Assembly (NCBI GenBank): GCA_003503945.1
Contig: DOCD01000158.1
Coordinates: forward strand, 2,419 to 11,240
Source of the DNA: Clostridiales bacterium
GTDB taxonomy: Bacteria; Bacillota; Clostridia; Christensenellales; Borkfalkiaceae
Reading direction: 5' to 3'
DNA length: 8,822 nt
Shown: in pieces, positions 1 through 6,077 of the stretch
How positions within the stretch are numbered: the first letter of the stretch is position 1
How the letters are laid out: every line of letters begins with the position of its first letter
Made by a program: the position numbers and the translations under genes
Notes under the pieces: model-generated
Seen by the model: only the letters and a program-made list of their open reading frames with translations
Databases searched by the model: none
Told to the model about the DNA's origin: nothing

Positions 1-2
1 GG

Positions 3-1166
3 GCCGACGGCGAATATATTTGCCTTTATAAGGACGGGGAAATCGTCCGCCGGCACAGCGGTTTTATACAAAAATATAAAGAGGCGTCGCTCGGCGCGGA
101 GCGGGCTAAAAGCTGGAAGCACAGCGGCGAGGGCGCGCAGTTCCGCGGCGACGTCATAGCGCCGCAGCCCGACGAGCAAAGTTTCGTCGGCAACGTTAAC
201 GGCGTGCATTTTACGGGCGATACGTCGGAGGTCGTATATTCCTTTACCGTCGGAGGAACTTCGGGTATTTACAAAGTAAACCTCGACGACGAAAAAGCAC
301 CCGAAGTGCATGTAATCAATTCGGTTGACTATACTTTTACGGGCGGTTGCCTGGACGCGGAGGCGGGCGTGCTCGCGACGCGCATAGACGGCGGACGCGG
401 CACCTCGGATATAGCTCTCTTCGATATAAAAAGCGGCGACTACAAAACGGTAACCGAGGGTGATACTCTCGACGACGACCCGTTTATTTCGCCCGACGAC
501 GGGAATACGATATACTTCACCTCGCGCGGTATAGGCAGGGATTCGGGCGGGGCTTTTGCGGGGTATTCCAATTCCGCGGTATGCAAGCTCGATTTATCCG
601 CGCTTGAAATAAGCGAAGTGCTCTCTTCCGAAAAATTCAGTTACATAAAGCCGATACTTTACGGTGGCAAGCTTTACGCAATAAAAGCCCCCGCAAAGGA
701 AAAGGGCGCAAACCCGCTTATTGAAATTGCGCTCATTCCTTTCCGCATAGTTCAGGCGATAGTAAACTTCATAAACGTGTTTGTGACGGCGTTTACGGGC
801 AAAAGCCTCGCTTCGGGCGGCAACAACCCCGCGAAGGGCAGAAATTACGACAGCCGAAAGGAATACGTCAAGGGCAATCTTATCAACGCCGACAAGGAAA
901 TTAAGAAAAACCGTAAAAAGGAAAAGGGGGATTACGGTTTTATACCGCTTTCCTGGCAGCTTATAGAAGCCGACAGCGGAAAAGTAATAAAAAGCGGCGT
1001 CGGCGACTACGATATATTGAGCGACGGTACGTTTATCGTAACAAACGGAAGGAGAATATTCGCCGTAAAGGACGGTAAAAGCAAAAAGCTGTGCGATACG
1101 GAAAAATGTTTAAGGGTAACCGCCCTGCACCGCTCGGGCAAAAAAACCGATTTGTTCGAGTTCTGA
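3..1166 (+). CDS. Partial beta-propeller (TolB/PD40-like) protein, 5' end missing
   Basis: The reading frame is open from base 3 to the TGA at 1164-1166 (387 residues), with no stop before the first internal GTG at 204, so the real start lies upstream of the window. The protein has repeated short beta-rich units of the form 'hydrophobic strand, Asp/Gly turn, strand', and around positions 470-530 the stretch DPFISPDDGNTIYFTS matches the PD40/TolB propeller blade motif. An unusual insert follows at about residues 237-266 (bases 711-800): a long hydrophobic, amphipathic stretch without charge clusters, then a Lys/Arg-rich linker (about residues 280-310), before propeller-like strands resume. I infer a cytoplasmic or membrane-attached propeller with a protein- or ligand-binding role; I do not recognise a specific family. 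The next gene starts 79 nt downstream after an AAGGAG site. Confidence 0.72.
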   Translation, partial: ADGEYICLYKDGEIVRRHSGFIQKYKEASLGAERAKSWKHSGEGAQFRGDVIAPQPDEQSFVGNVNGVHFTGDTSEVVYSFTVGGTSGIYKVNLDDEKAPEVHVINSVDYTFTGGCLDAEAGVLATRIDGGRGTSDIALFDIKSGDYKTVTEGDTLDDDPFISPDDGNTIYFTSRGIGRDSGGAFAGYSNSAVCKLDLSALEISEVLSSEKFSYIKPILYGGKLYAIKAPAKEKGANPLIEIALIPFRIVQAIVNFINVFVTAFTGKSLASGGNNPAKGRNYDSRKEYVKGNLINADKEIKKNRKKEKGDYGFIPLSWQLIEADSGKVIKSGVGDYDILSDGTFIVTNGRRIFAVKDGKSKKLCDTEKCLRVTALHRSGKKTDLFEF

Positions 1167-1245
1167 TTCACAAAAATCGGTGCAAGCGTTTTAAACTTTG
1201 CTGCGGCAACGTAAATTATTTTATATTATATAAGGAGAAAAATGT

Positions 1246-1587
1246 ATGCCTTTTATCGATTGTAAAATTTCCCGCAAGCTGACCGAAGAAGAAAAAGAGC
1301 TTTTGAAAACCGAACTCGGTAAAGCCGTGAGTATCCTGCGCAAGTCGGAGGGATATCTTATGGTCGGCATCGACGACGGGTACGACCTGTATATGGCGGG
1401 CAGCAAGCTTACCCACGGCGCGTACGTAAGCGTCAGCCTTTTCGGCTCGGCGGCTTCAAACGCGTTCGAAAAAATGACGGCGGCGGTATGCGATATCCTC
1501 GAAAACAACCTTGCAATACCCGCTTCGTCGGTATACGTGACCTATCACCCCGTCGACGACTGGGGTTGGAACGGAGAAAATTTTTGA
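1246..1587 (+). CDS. MIF-like tautomerase (phenylpyruvate/D-dopachrome tautomerase family)
   Basis: A 113-residue protein, close to the ~115 residues of macrophage migration inhibitory factor homologues. It begins Met-Pro-Phe-Ile; removal of Met exposes the N-terminal Pro that is the catalytic base in this superfamily. Lys33 (Lys32 in mature numbering) falls where MIF has its active-site Lys32. The C-terminal SSVYVTYHPVDDWGWNGENF stretch aligns with the MIF VYINYYD...VGWNNSTF end, with Thr99 in place of MIF Asn97. MIF proteins are trimers of beta-alpha-beta units that catalyse keto-enol tautomerisation of phenylpyruvate-like compounds; the bacterial substrate is usually unknown. The start at 1246 is fixed by AAGGAG at 1232-1237 (8-nt spacing) and by the need for Pro after Met; an out-of-frame ATG at 1242 dies quickly. 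No secretion signal. Confidence 0.9.
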   Translation: MPFIDCKISRKLTEEEKELLKTELGKAVSILRKSEGYLMVGIDDGYDLYMAGSKLTHGAYVSVSLFGSAASNAFEKMTAAVCDILENNLAIPASSVYVTYHPVDDWGWNGENF

Positions 1588-1590
1588 CAA

Positions 1591-1629
1591 ACTCACGGAA
1601 ACTTTGTTGCACAAATTTTTCGTGAAAGT
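1591..1629 (+). other. Hairpin in the leader of hpt
   Basis: In the 72-nt gap before hpt, 1594-1607 and 1611-1624 form a 14-position stem with 12 Watson-Crick pairs, one G-U pair and one mismatch, closed by a 3-nt loop; ACT/AGT at 1591-1593 and 1627-1629 can add three pairs across a 2-nt bulge. No T-run follows, so it is not a canonical intrinsic terminator. It ends 13 nt before the AAAGGAG ribosome site of hpt. Role unknown: an mRNA-processing or stability element, or attenuation of readthrough, are possible. Confidence 0.45.
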
Positions 1630-1659
1630 AAGGTTAAATTTTAAAGGAGTAATATACAA

Positions 1660-2202
1660 ATGATGCACAAGGATTGCGAGCGGATTATGCTCACGGAAGA
1701 ACAGTTAAGGACCCGCGTAAAGGAAATCGCGCAGGAGGTCGACGAAAGATATCAGGGTAAACGCCCGCTGGTAGTCGGTATATTAAAGGGCAGTATAATT
1801 TTTTATTCCGACTTTATCCGTCACCTTACCTGCCCCGTCGAGCTCGATTTTATGGCGGTATCGTCGTACGGCTCGGGCTCGGTTTCTTCGGGTAAGCTGA
1901 AAATTAAAAAAGATTTGGACAGAGACGTAAAGGGCAGGGACGTTATCGTCGTCGAGGACATTATCGACAGCGGCTTTACGCTTGCAAACTTAAAAGCGCT
2001 GTTGCTGGAGCGCGGCGCGGCGTCCGTCATTATAGTTACGCTTTTGAATAAAGTCGAACGCCGCGAATACGACATAGCGCCCGACTACAACTGCTTCGAT
2101 ATCGAAAATGAATTCGTTATCGGCTACGGGCTCGACTACAACGAAATGTACCGCTCGCTGCCGTATATAGGCATATTGAAAAGAAGTGTTTATGAGAAAT
2201 AA
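1660..2202 (+). CDS. hpt: Hypoxanthine(-guanine) phosphoribosyltransferase
   Basis: A 180-residue type I phosphoribosyltransferase of usual length for bacterial Hpt. It transfers phosphoribose from PRPP to hypoxanthine and usually guanine, giving IMP and GMP in cytoplasmic purine salvage. Visible signatures: the pyrophosphate loop ILKGS (residues 41-45), the flexible catalytic loop AVSSYGSG with Ser69-Tyr70, the PRPP-binding motif VEDIIDSGFTL (98-108) with the acidic pair Glu99-Asp100 and the putative base Asp103, Lys131 in LLNKVERR at the purine-binding position, and the C-terminal hood FVIGYGLDYNEMYR (152-165). AAAGGAG at 1643-1649 lies 10 nt before the ATG at 1660; the ATG at 1663 is an alternative of no consequence. 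In many Firmicutes hpt sits with tilS and ftsH; that context is absent here. Confidence 0.97.
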   Translation: MMHKDCERIMLTEEQLRTRVKEIAQEVDERYQGKRPLVVGILKGSIIFYSDFIRHLTCPVELDFMAVSSYGSGSVSSGKLKIKKDLDRDVKGRDVIVVEDIIDSGFTLANLKALLLERGAASVIIVTLLNKVERREYDIAPDYNCFDIENEFVIGYGLDYNEMYRSLPYIGILKRSVYEK

Positions 2203-2244
2203 CTGCTTCCGAACTTCCTCGGTGAATAAAAAGTTTATTACGAC

Positions 2245-2274
2245 CCATACTTTTTTTTAAGGAGAAAAGTATGG
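2245..2274 (+). promoter_or_regulatory. Start-codon hairpin with Shine-Dalgarno in the loop (DUF378 gene)
   Basis: CCATACTTTT (2245-2254) and AAAAGTATGG (2265-2274) form a perfect 10-bp inverted repeat with a 10-nt loop. The loop carries the AAGGAG ribosome site (2259-2264), and the right arm contains the ATG start (2271-2273). In the mRNA the start codon would be paired while the Shine-Dalgarno stays in the loop. A small 6-bp hairpin (2225-2239) precedes it. This may be translational control or an RNA-binding-protein site; the A/T-rich arms make moderate stability likely. The structure is seen directly; the role is inferred. Confidence 0.45.
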
Positions 2275-2516
2275 TAATCGCTAATATAATCAGTTACATT
2301 CTTGTTTTACTCGGCGCGGTGAATTGGGGGCTTTTCGGGATATTCGATTTCAACCTCGTAAGCTGGATATTTCAGGGACCGCGTACGGCGGGTTCCATTA
2401 TCGTCTACGTGCTCATAACGCTCGCGGCGGTATGGCTCATCATTTCGCCCATTATTTCCGGTCACGGTTTAAGGCTTAAAATGAAGGAAGAGCAGGTTGA
2501 AAAAACTGCCGAATGA
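2271..2516 (+). CDS. DUF378 family small membrane protein
   Basis: An 81-residue protein with two predicted transmembrane helices, about residues 3-26 and 41-63, separated by a short loop, and a charged C-terminal tail. The first helix carries the DUF378 signature LVLLGAVNWGLFGIFDFNLV; the family (for example Bacillus YuzA) normally has 60-80 residues and no established function. The start at 2271 has AAGGAG at 2259-2264 with 6-nt spacing. It follows hpt by 68 nt and is the last gene before a strong terminator, so it probably shares a transcript with hpt. Identification rests on the NWGL-type motif and the helix layout, both clear. Confidence 0.9.
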   Translation: MVIANIISYILVLLGAVNWGLFGIFDFNLVSWIFQGPRTAGSIIVYVLITLAAVWLIISPIISGHGLRLKMKEEQVEKTAE

Positions 2517-2518
2517 AC

Positions 2519-2549
2519 AAAAGACGCGCTGAAAATTGCGCGTCTTTTT
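2519..2549 (+). terminator. Rho-independent terminator after the DUF378 gene
   Basis: A perfect 11-bp stem, 2519-2529 paired with 2538-2548, contains the GC-rich core GACGCGC/GCGCGTC and an 8-nt loop, and ends in TTTTT (2545-2549). The A-tract on the left arm mirrors the T-tract, so it could also act for the opposite strand. It begins 3 nt after the stop codon and closes the left gene block. Confidence 0.93.
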
Positions 2550-2571
2550 ACATTATTATGTTATCGTTTAA

Positions 2572-2600
2572 TTGCAAAATGAAAATTTGTATGTTATAAT
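2572..2600 (+). promoter_or_regulatory. Sigma-70/SigA-type promoter for the right-hand gene block
   Basis: The -35 box TTGCAA (2572-2577; five of six match TTGACA up to a transposed position) is followed by a 17-nt spacer and a perfect TATAAT (2595-2600), with an extended -10 TG at 2592-2593. Transcription should start near 2607. It lies just after the terminator that closes the upstream block and points at the SGNH esterase gene 380 nt away, so the transcript would have a very long leader. It could instead drive a separate small RNA from the structured segment that follows. Confidence 0.75.
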
Positions 2601-2608
2601 TATACAAA
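2586..2608 (+). promoter_or_regulatory. Candidate operator: dyad centred on the -10 box
   Basis: TTTGTAT (2586-2592) and ATACAAA (2602-2608) form a 7-9-7 inverted repeat centred at 2597, inside the TATAAT box. A dimeric repressor bound here would block RNA polymerase. No regulator gene is present in the window to pair it with. The repeat is A/T-rich, so chance cannot be excluded. Confidence 0.4.
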
Positions 2609-2643
2609 CAGTGGGTTATTCTGCTCTTTTTGTATTAAAACAA

Positions 2644-2983
2644 GTAGAAAACAAGTAAATTTTTGTGAAAAATTGAAAATAATTTGCGTTGCCGCCCAAA
2701 ACCGCGCTTTTGGGCAGGCATCTCGGCGGCGGTAGGGATAACCGCCGCCTCGGGCACCGCAAACGCCTCTTATGCGTTTGCTCCTCTCCGCCTTGCAAAA
2801 CAGCGGGTATCCACTGTTTTGAGAAATTAAGGCTCGTCCCAATTTGTCGATACCTCGACCTCGGCGAGGTGAATTTGCGCAAATTATATGATATGTTTGC
2901 CCTTGTAATTGCGCAAAGAGGACGAGAAGTCCTGAAATCACTAAAATTTACTTCGCAGAATAGAAGTAAATTTTAGTGAGAAA
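2644..2983 (+). repeat. Highly structured ~340-bp intergenic segment (palindromic element or leader RNA)
   Basis: This covers most of the 439-nt gap without a gene. Four hairpins follow one another: 2694-2701/2708-2715 (8 bp, extendable through GCC 2691-2693 and GGC 2717-2719), 2725-2733/2741-2749 (9 bp), 2759-2766/2774-2781 (8 bp) and 2797-2803/2814-2820 (7 bp). Then comes a branched arrangement: 2833-2839 with 2920-2926, enclosing 2852-2857/2865-2870 and 2874-2882/2909-2917. The left end AAGTAAATTTTTGTGA (2653-2668) is a 15/16 inverted match to 2938-2953, and 2644-2672 is a 24/29 direct match to 2955-2983, which suggests terminal repeats. GC-rich hairpins sit between A/T-rich ends. No transposase is present, so a non-autonomous inserted element is possible; it does not match the architecture of any riboswitch I know. 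Short open frames inside it on both strands look spurious. Confidence 0.55.
2938..2979 (+). other. Perfect 17-bp hairpin immediately upstream of the SGNH esterase start
   Basis: Bases 2938-2954 and 2963-2979 are exact inverted copies with an 8-nt loop (2955-2962). The stem ends 9 nt before the ATG at 2989, so the only weak ribosome-site-like bases (GTGAG, 2976-2980) are largely buried in it. No T-run follows, so it is not a standard terminator. It may be the right end of the flanking repeat, a block to translation, or both. Confidence 0.7.
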
Positions 2984-2988
2984 GTTAT

Positions 2989-4137
2989 ATGTCAAAATGG
3001 GTTACCGTTTGGGGCAACGCCACTTCGGTTGCGGACCGTCGCCCCGAAACGTATGCAAAAGATATTTCTTTGCGCTATCCCGTAAAGTGCGCGTTCGGCG
3101 GCGATAAGGTAAGGCTGCATTTTTCCAACTTCTGCGGTACCGAGCCCGTAACGCTGACGCGCGTTACAATCGCGCCGTCGGTATCCGACAGGGAAATCGA
3201 TTTGAAGGACGCGGCGCTCGTCACGTTTTCGGGCTGCGAGAGCGTAACGATAGGCGCGGGCGAAGAAATATTTTCCGACGAAATCAGTTTCCGCGTCAAG
3301 CCGCAGGGCACTGTTTCCGTAAGCATTTACCTTGCGGGGTTCACGCTTATGCGTTCGGCGGTGGTGATAACCGGTCCGCTGTCAAAAGGCTTCTTTTCGC
3401 TCGGCGACGTTACGGCGCAAAGCGTTTTGCCCCTCAACTCGACGCGCACGACGAGCACGTTCTATTTCCTTACGGGCATCGACGTGTTCACCGACGATAA
3501 TAACCGCTGCGTCATTTGCTACGGCGACTCGATAACCGCGCAAAGCTGGCCCGATTACCTTTCCATAAAATGCATGTCCGACGCGTACAACCGCACCGCG
3601 GTGATAAGGCGCGCGGCGAGCGGCACGCGCGTTTTGAGGCAGTACGACTGTATCACGTACGAAAGCTACGGGCTTTGCGGTAAAAACCGTTTCGAGCGGG
3701 AAATTTCAACCGTGAGCGGCGCGGATACCGTAATAATTCAGCAGGGAATAAACGATATTATCCACCCCGTCGGCACGGAGGTCAACCCTTTCCGACCGAT
3801 GTCAGACCTTCCCACCGTGGAGGAGCTGGAAGAGGGGTTTAAGTATTACATAGCTTTGGCTAAAAAGTATAATCTGAAAGTATTTTTGGGCACGCTTCTG
3901 CCCATTTACGGATGGCGCACGTACGCGCCTTTCCGCGAGGAAATGAAAAACGCATTCAACGACTGGTTACGCGCATACGACGGCGCGGACGGGTGTATCG
4001 ACTTCGATAAAGCCCTCCGCTCCGAAGGTGACAAAGCGTCGTTCGCCGAAAACTTCGACAGCGGCGACCATCTTCACCCGAGCGAAAGCGCGTACAAGGC
4101 GATGGCGGAAATTGCATTCGGGAGTTTACGAAAGTGA
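2989..4137 (+). CDS. SGNH/GDSL-type hydrolase (esterase) with N-terminal beta domain
   Basis: 382 residues. The N-terminal ~140 residues (starting SKWVTVWGNATS, with a VRLHFSNFCGTEPVTL strand pair) form the beta-sandwich typical of the two-domain GDSL esterases related to XynE-type proteins. The C-terminal domain has the SGNH blocks: GDSIT with nucleophile Ser181, a block II Gly212, QGIND with oxyanion Asn255, and DHLHP with Asp360 and His363 completing the triad. Such enzymes cleave acyl or acetyl esters of carbohydrates or lipids. No signal peptide is visible, so it should act in the cytoplasm, perhaps on an imported deacetylation substrate. The ATG at 2989 lacks a good ribosome site and lies 9 nt after a 17-bp hairpin; the family-typical N-terminus still supports this start. 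It overlaps the next gene by 4 nt. Confidence 0.9.
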   Translation: MSKWVTVWGNATSVADRRPETYAKDISLRYPVKCAFGGDKVRLHFSNFCGTEPVTLTRVTIAPSVSDREIDLKDAALVTFSGCESVTIGAGEEIFSDEISFRVKPQGTVSVSIYLAGFTLMRSAVVITGPLSKGFFSLGDVTAQSVLPLNSTRTTSTFYFLTGIDVFTDDNNRCVICYGDSITAQSWPDYLSIKCMSDAYNRTAVIRRAASGTRVLRQYDCITYESYGLCGKNRFEREISTVSGADTVIIQQGINDIIHPVGTEVNPFRPMSDLPTVEELEEGFKYYIALAKKYNLKVFLGTLLPIYGWRTYAPFREEMKNAFNDWLRAYDGADGCIDFDKALRSEGDKASFAENFDSGDHLHPSESAYKAMAEIAFGSLRK

Positions 4138-5153
4138 GAGTGGCGATATACGGCGCCGGCGCTATGGGCACGATACTCGGCGCGTACATAGCGGCAAGCG
4201 GCAGGCAGATAGATTTGATAACGAGCAACGTCAAACACGTCGAAGCAATAAAACAGCACGGCGCGCAGGTTCTGGGCAACGCGAATTTTACGGTAAGGGT
4301 AAACGCGCTTACGCCCGACGAAATGACGGGGTGTTACGATATAATTTTCCTTATGACGAAACAGCGTGAAAATCATAAAATTCTGACCACGCTCAAAGAT
4401 TTCCTTGCGGAGGACGGGGTAATCTGCACGTTGCAGAACGGGCTGCCCGAGCCGTCGGTTATAGAGGCGGTCGGGTCTAAGCGCTGCTTAGGCTGCGCCG
4501 TCGGCTGGGGCGCGAGCTATATCGGCGACGGCGCTTCCGAGCTGACCTCCAAAAAGGACAAAATGACCTTTGCGCTCGGCTCTATGCACGGCAACAACCC
4601 GTGGACGGAAACCGTTAAGGAATACCTCGAATGCGCGGGGCACGTAACGGTGGAGCCGAATTTCTTCGGGGCGAGGTGGGCTAAGCTCGTAATGAACTCC
4701 GCGTTTTCGCCGCTGTCCGCGGTGACGGGGCTTACTTTCGGGCAGGTCGGCGCAAAGTACCCCTCGCGCAGGCTCGCGCTGGCGCTTTTAAACGAAGCCT
4801 TCGACGTCGCCGAAAAATGCGGCGTGGAAATAAGCCCGATACAGGGGCACGATATCGTAAGTCTGTACAGGTGCAAGGGCGGCTTCAAAAAATTCGTCGC
4901 TATGCGGCTCGTTCCGCTTGCAATGAAAAATCATAAAAAAATCACGTCCGGTATGTATTTCGATTTAAAGGCGGGCAAGAAGTGCGACGTGGATTTCGTA
5001 AACGGGGTAATACAGCGGCTGGGCAACAAGTTCGGCGTGGATACTCCCTTGAATGACGCCGTAATAGAAATGGCGCACGAAATCGAGCGCGGCGAACGGA
5101 AAATCAGCCTTGCGAATGCGAAAGAGCTGGATAAAATTTATAAAAAAAGGTAG
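4134..5153 (+). CDS. Ketopantoate reductase (ApbA/PanE) family oxidoreductase
   Basis: 339 residues, somewhat longer than the ~300 of PanE. The N-terminal Rossmann motif GAGAMG (residues 7-12) binds NAD(P)H; LQNG with Asn102 and RWAKLVMN with Lys184 match the PanE substrate Asn and catalytic Lys. The C-terminal helical domain ends with the family pattern SGMYFD...DVDFVNG...GVDTP (272-304), but the position of the substrate-binding Glu (EID in E. coli PanE) is Asp285 here. The family reduces 2-oxo acids such as ketopantoate to hydroxy acids; the Glu-to-Asp change and the absence of panB or panC nearby leave the substrate open. It starts with GTG at 4134 overlapping the preceding TGA by 4 nt, with GGGAG at 4120-4124, which implies translational coupling. 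The next gene follows 3 nt after the stop. Confidence 0.88.
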   Translation: MRVAIYGAGAMGTILGAYIAASGRQIDLITSNVKHVEAIKQHGAQVLGNANFTVRVNALTPDEMTGCYDIIFLMTKQRENHKILTTLKDFLAEDGVICTLQNGLPEPSVIEAVGSKRCLGCAVGWGASYIGDGASELTSKKDKMTFALGSMHGNNPWTETVKEYLECAGHVTVEPNFFGARWAKLVMNSAFSPLSAVTGLTFGQVGAKYPSRRLALALLNEAFDVAEKCGVEISPIQGHDIVSLYRCKGGFKKFVAMRLVPLAMKNHKKITSGMYFDLKAGKKCDVDFVNGVIQRLGNKFGVDTPLNDAVIEMAHEIERGERKISLANAKELDKIYKKR

Positions 5154-5156
5154 GCT

Positions 5157-6077
5157 ATGCAGGATATTTATTACCCGTCGAAGGACGGAATCACCACAAT
5201 TCACGCATGTATATGGAAGCCCGAGGGCGAAATCAAGGGGGTTGTGCAGATTATTCACGGTATGTGCGAGTATGCCGCAAGGTATTCGCCTTTTGCGGAG
5301 TTTCTGACGGAGCACGGCTTCCTCGTATGCGCGGAGGACCATCTGGGTCACGGGCAATCGGTAAAGGATAAAACACTTTTAGGCTATTTCAATAAAGAGC
5401 GCAGTACGGATACCGTCATAGAGGATATCCGTGCGTTACAGTTAAAGGTGAAAGATGCGGCGGGCGATAAGCCCTATTTCGTAATGGGTCACAGCATGGG
5501 CTCGTTTTTCTGCCGCAAATACATTTCGGTTTACGGCAATGATTTAAGCGGCGCGGTAATAATGGGCACGGGCTTCAAAGACGGGCTGACTCTCGGCAGC
5601 GCGCTGTTTCTCGTAAGGCTTAACGCGCTTTTCTGCGGATGGAAGAACAGAAGCCGCGTAATAAAAAAGCTTGCTTTCGGCGGGTACAATAAGAGGTTTT
5701 CGCCCGCGCGCACCGAAAGCGACTGGCTTTCCGCCGATACGGTCAACGTTGATAACTATATCGCGGACGAGCAATGCAACTTTTCGTTTACGAACAACGG
5801 TTACGCGATACTTTTCGGAATAATCAGACAGGCATGTTCGAATAAGGTTATTTCCGCCGTGCCGAAAAATTTACCCGTATACTTCGTCGCGGGCAAGGAC
5901 GACCCCGTCGGTGATTACGGCAAGGGAGTAGTTAAGGCGAAGCAAAAATTTGAAAAGGCGGGCGTCAAGGACGTTAGCATTACCCTTTACGAAGGCGCGC
6001 GCCACGAAATTTTAAACGATACCTGCAAGCGGCAGGTAATGGACGACTTGCTTAACTTTTTCGAAAAGAATATGTAA
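5157..6077 (+). CDS. Alpha/beta hydrolase, monoacylglycerol lipase/lysophospholipase-like
   Basis: 306 residues with the Hydrolase_4 (serine aminopeptidase S33/MGL) layout. HGMCEYAARY (34-43) corresponds to the oxyanion-loop HG..EH..RY motif; EDHLGHGQS (60-68) is the conserved D..GHG.S element; GHSMGS (111-116) carries nucleophile Ser113; GKDDPVG (246-252) carries the probable acid Asp249; and GARHEILND (280-288) carries catalytic His283. Family members hydrolyse monoacylglycerols, lysophospholipids or other short acyl esters. A variable lid region (about 140-210) separates the core halves. No signal peptide, so cytosolic. It starts 3 nt after the reductase stop with only a weak AAAAGG upstream, so it is probably translated by coupling. 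Its TAA is directly followed by a palindromic repeat element. Confidence 0.92.
   Translation: MQDIYYPSKDGITTIHACIWKPEGEIKGVVQIIHGMCEYAARYSPFAEFLTEHGFLVCAEDHLGHGQSVKDKTLLGYFNKERSTDTVIEDIRALQLKVKDAAGDKPYFVMGHSMGSFFCRKYISVYGNDLSGAVIMGTGFKDGLTLGSALFLVRLNALFCGWKNRSRVIKKLAFGGYNKRFSPARTESDWLSADTVNVDNYIADEQCNFSFTNNGYAILFGIIRQACSNKVISAVPKNLPVYFVAGKDDPVGDYGKGVVKAKQKFEKAGVKDVSITLYEGARHEILNDTCKRQVMDDLLNFFEKNM

Noticed and set aside
1146..1181. Inverted repeat ACCGATTTGT/ACAAAAATCGGT as terminator of the first gene
   Set aside because: The stem has a 2-nt bulge and a 14-nt loop, and no T-run follows; not a convincing intrinsic terminator.
1198..1227. TTGCTG/TATATT pair as a promoter for the tautomerase gene
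   Set aside because: The implied start site would fall in the AAGGAG ribosome site, leaving no usable leader.
1584..1612. Perfect TTGACA (1584-1589) as a -35 box for hpt
   Set aside because: At spacings of 16-18 nt the sequence is GTTGCA/TTGCAC/TGCACA, nothing like a -10 box.
2600..2976. Short open frames on both strands in the structured intergenic segment
   Set aside because: Their sequence is dictated by palindromes (Arg/Pro-rich low-complexity translation), they lack ribosome sites and they overlap on both strands; better explained as repeat or RNA structure.
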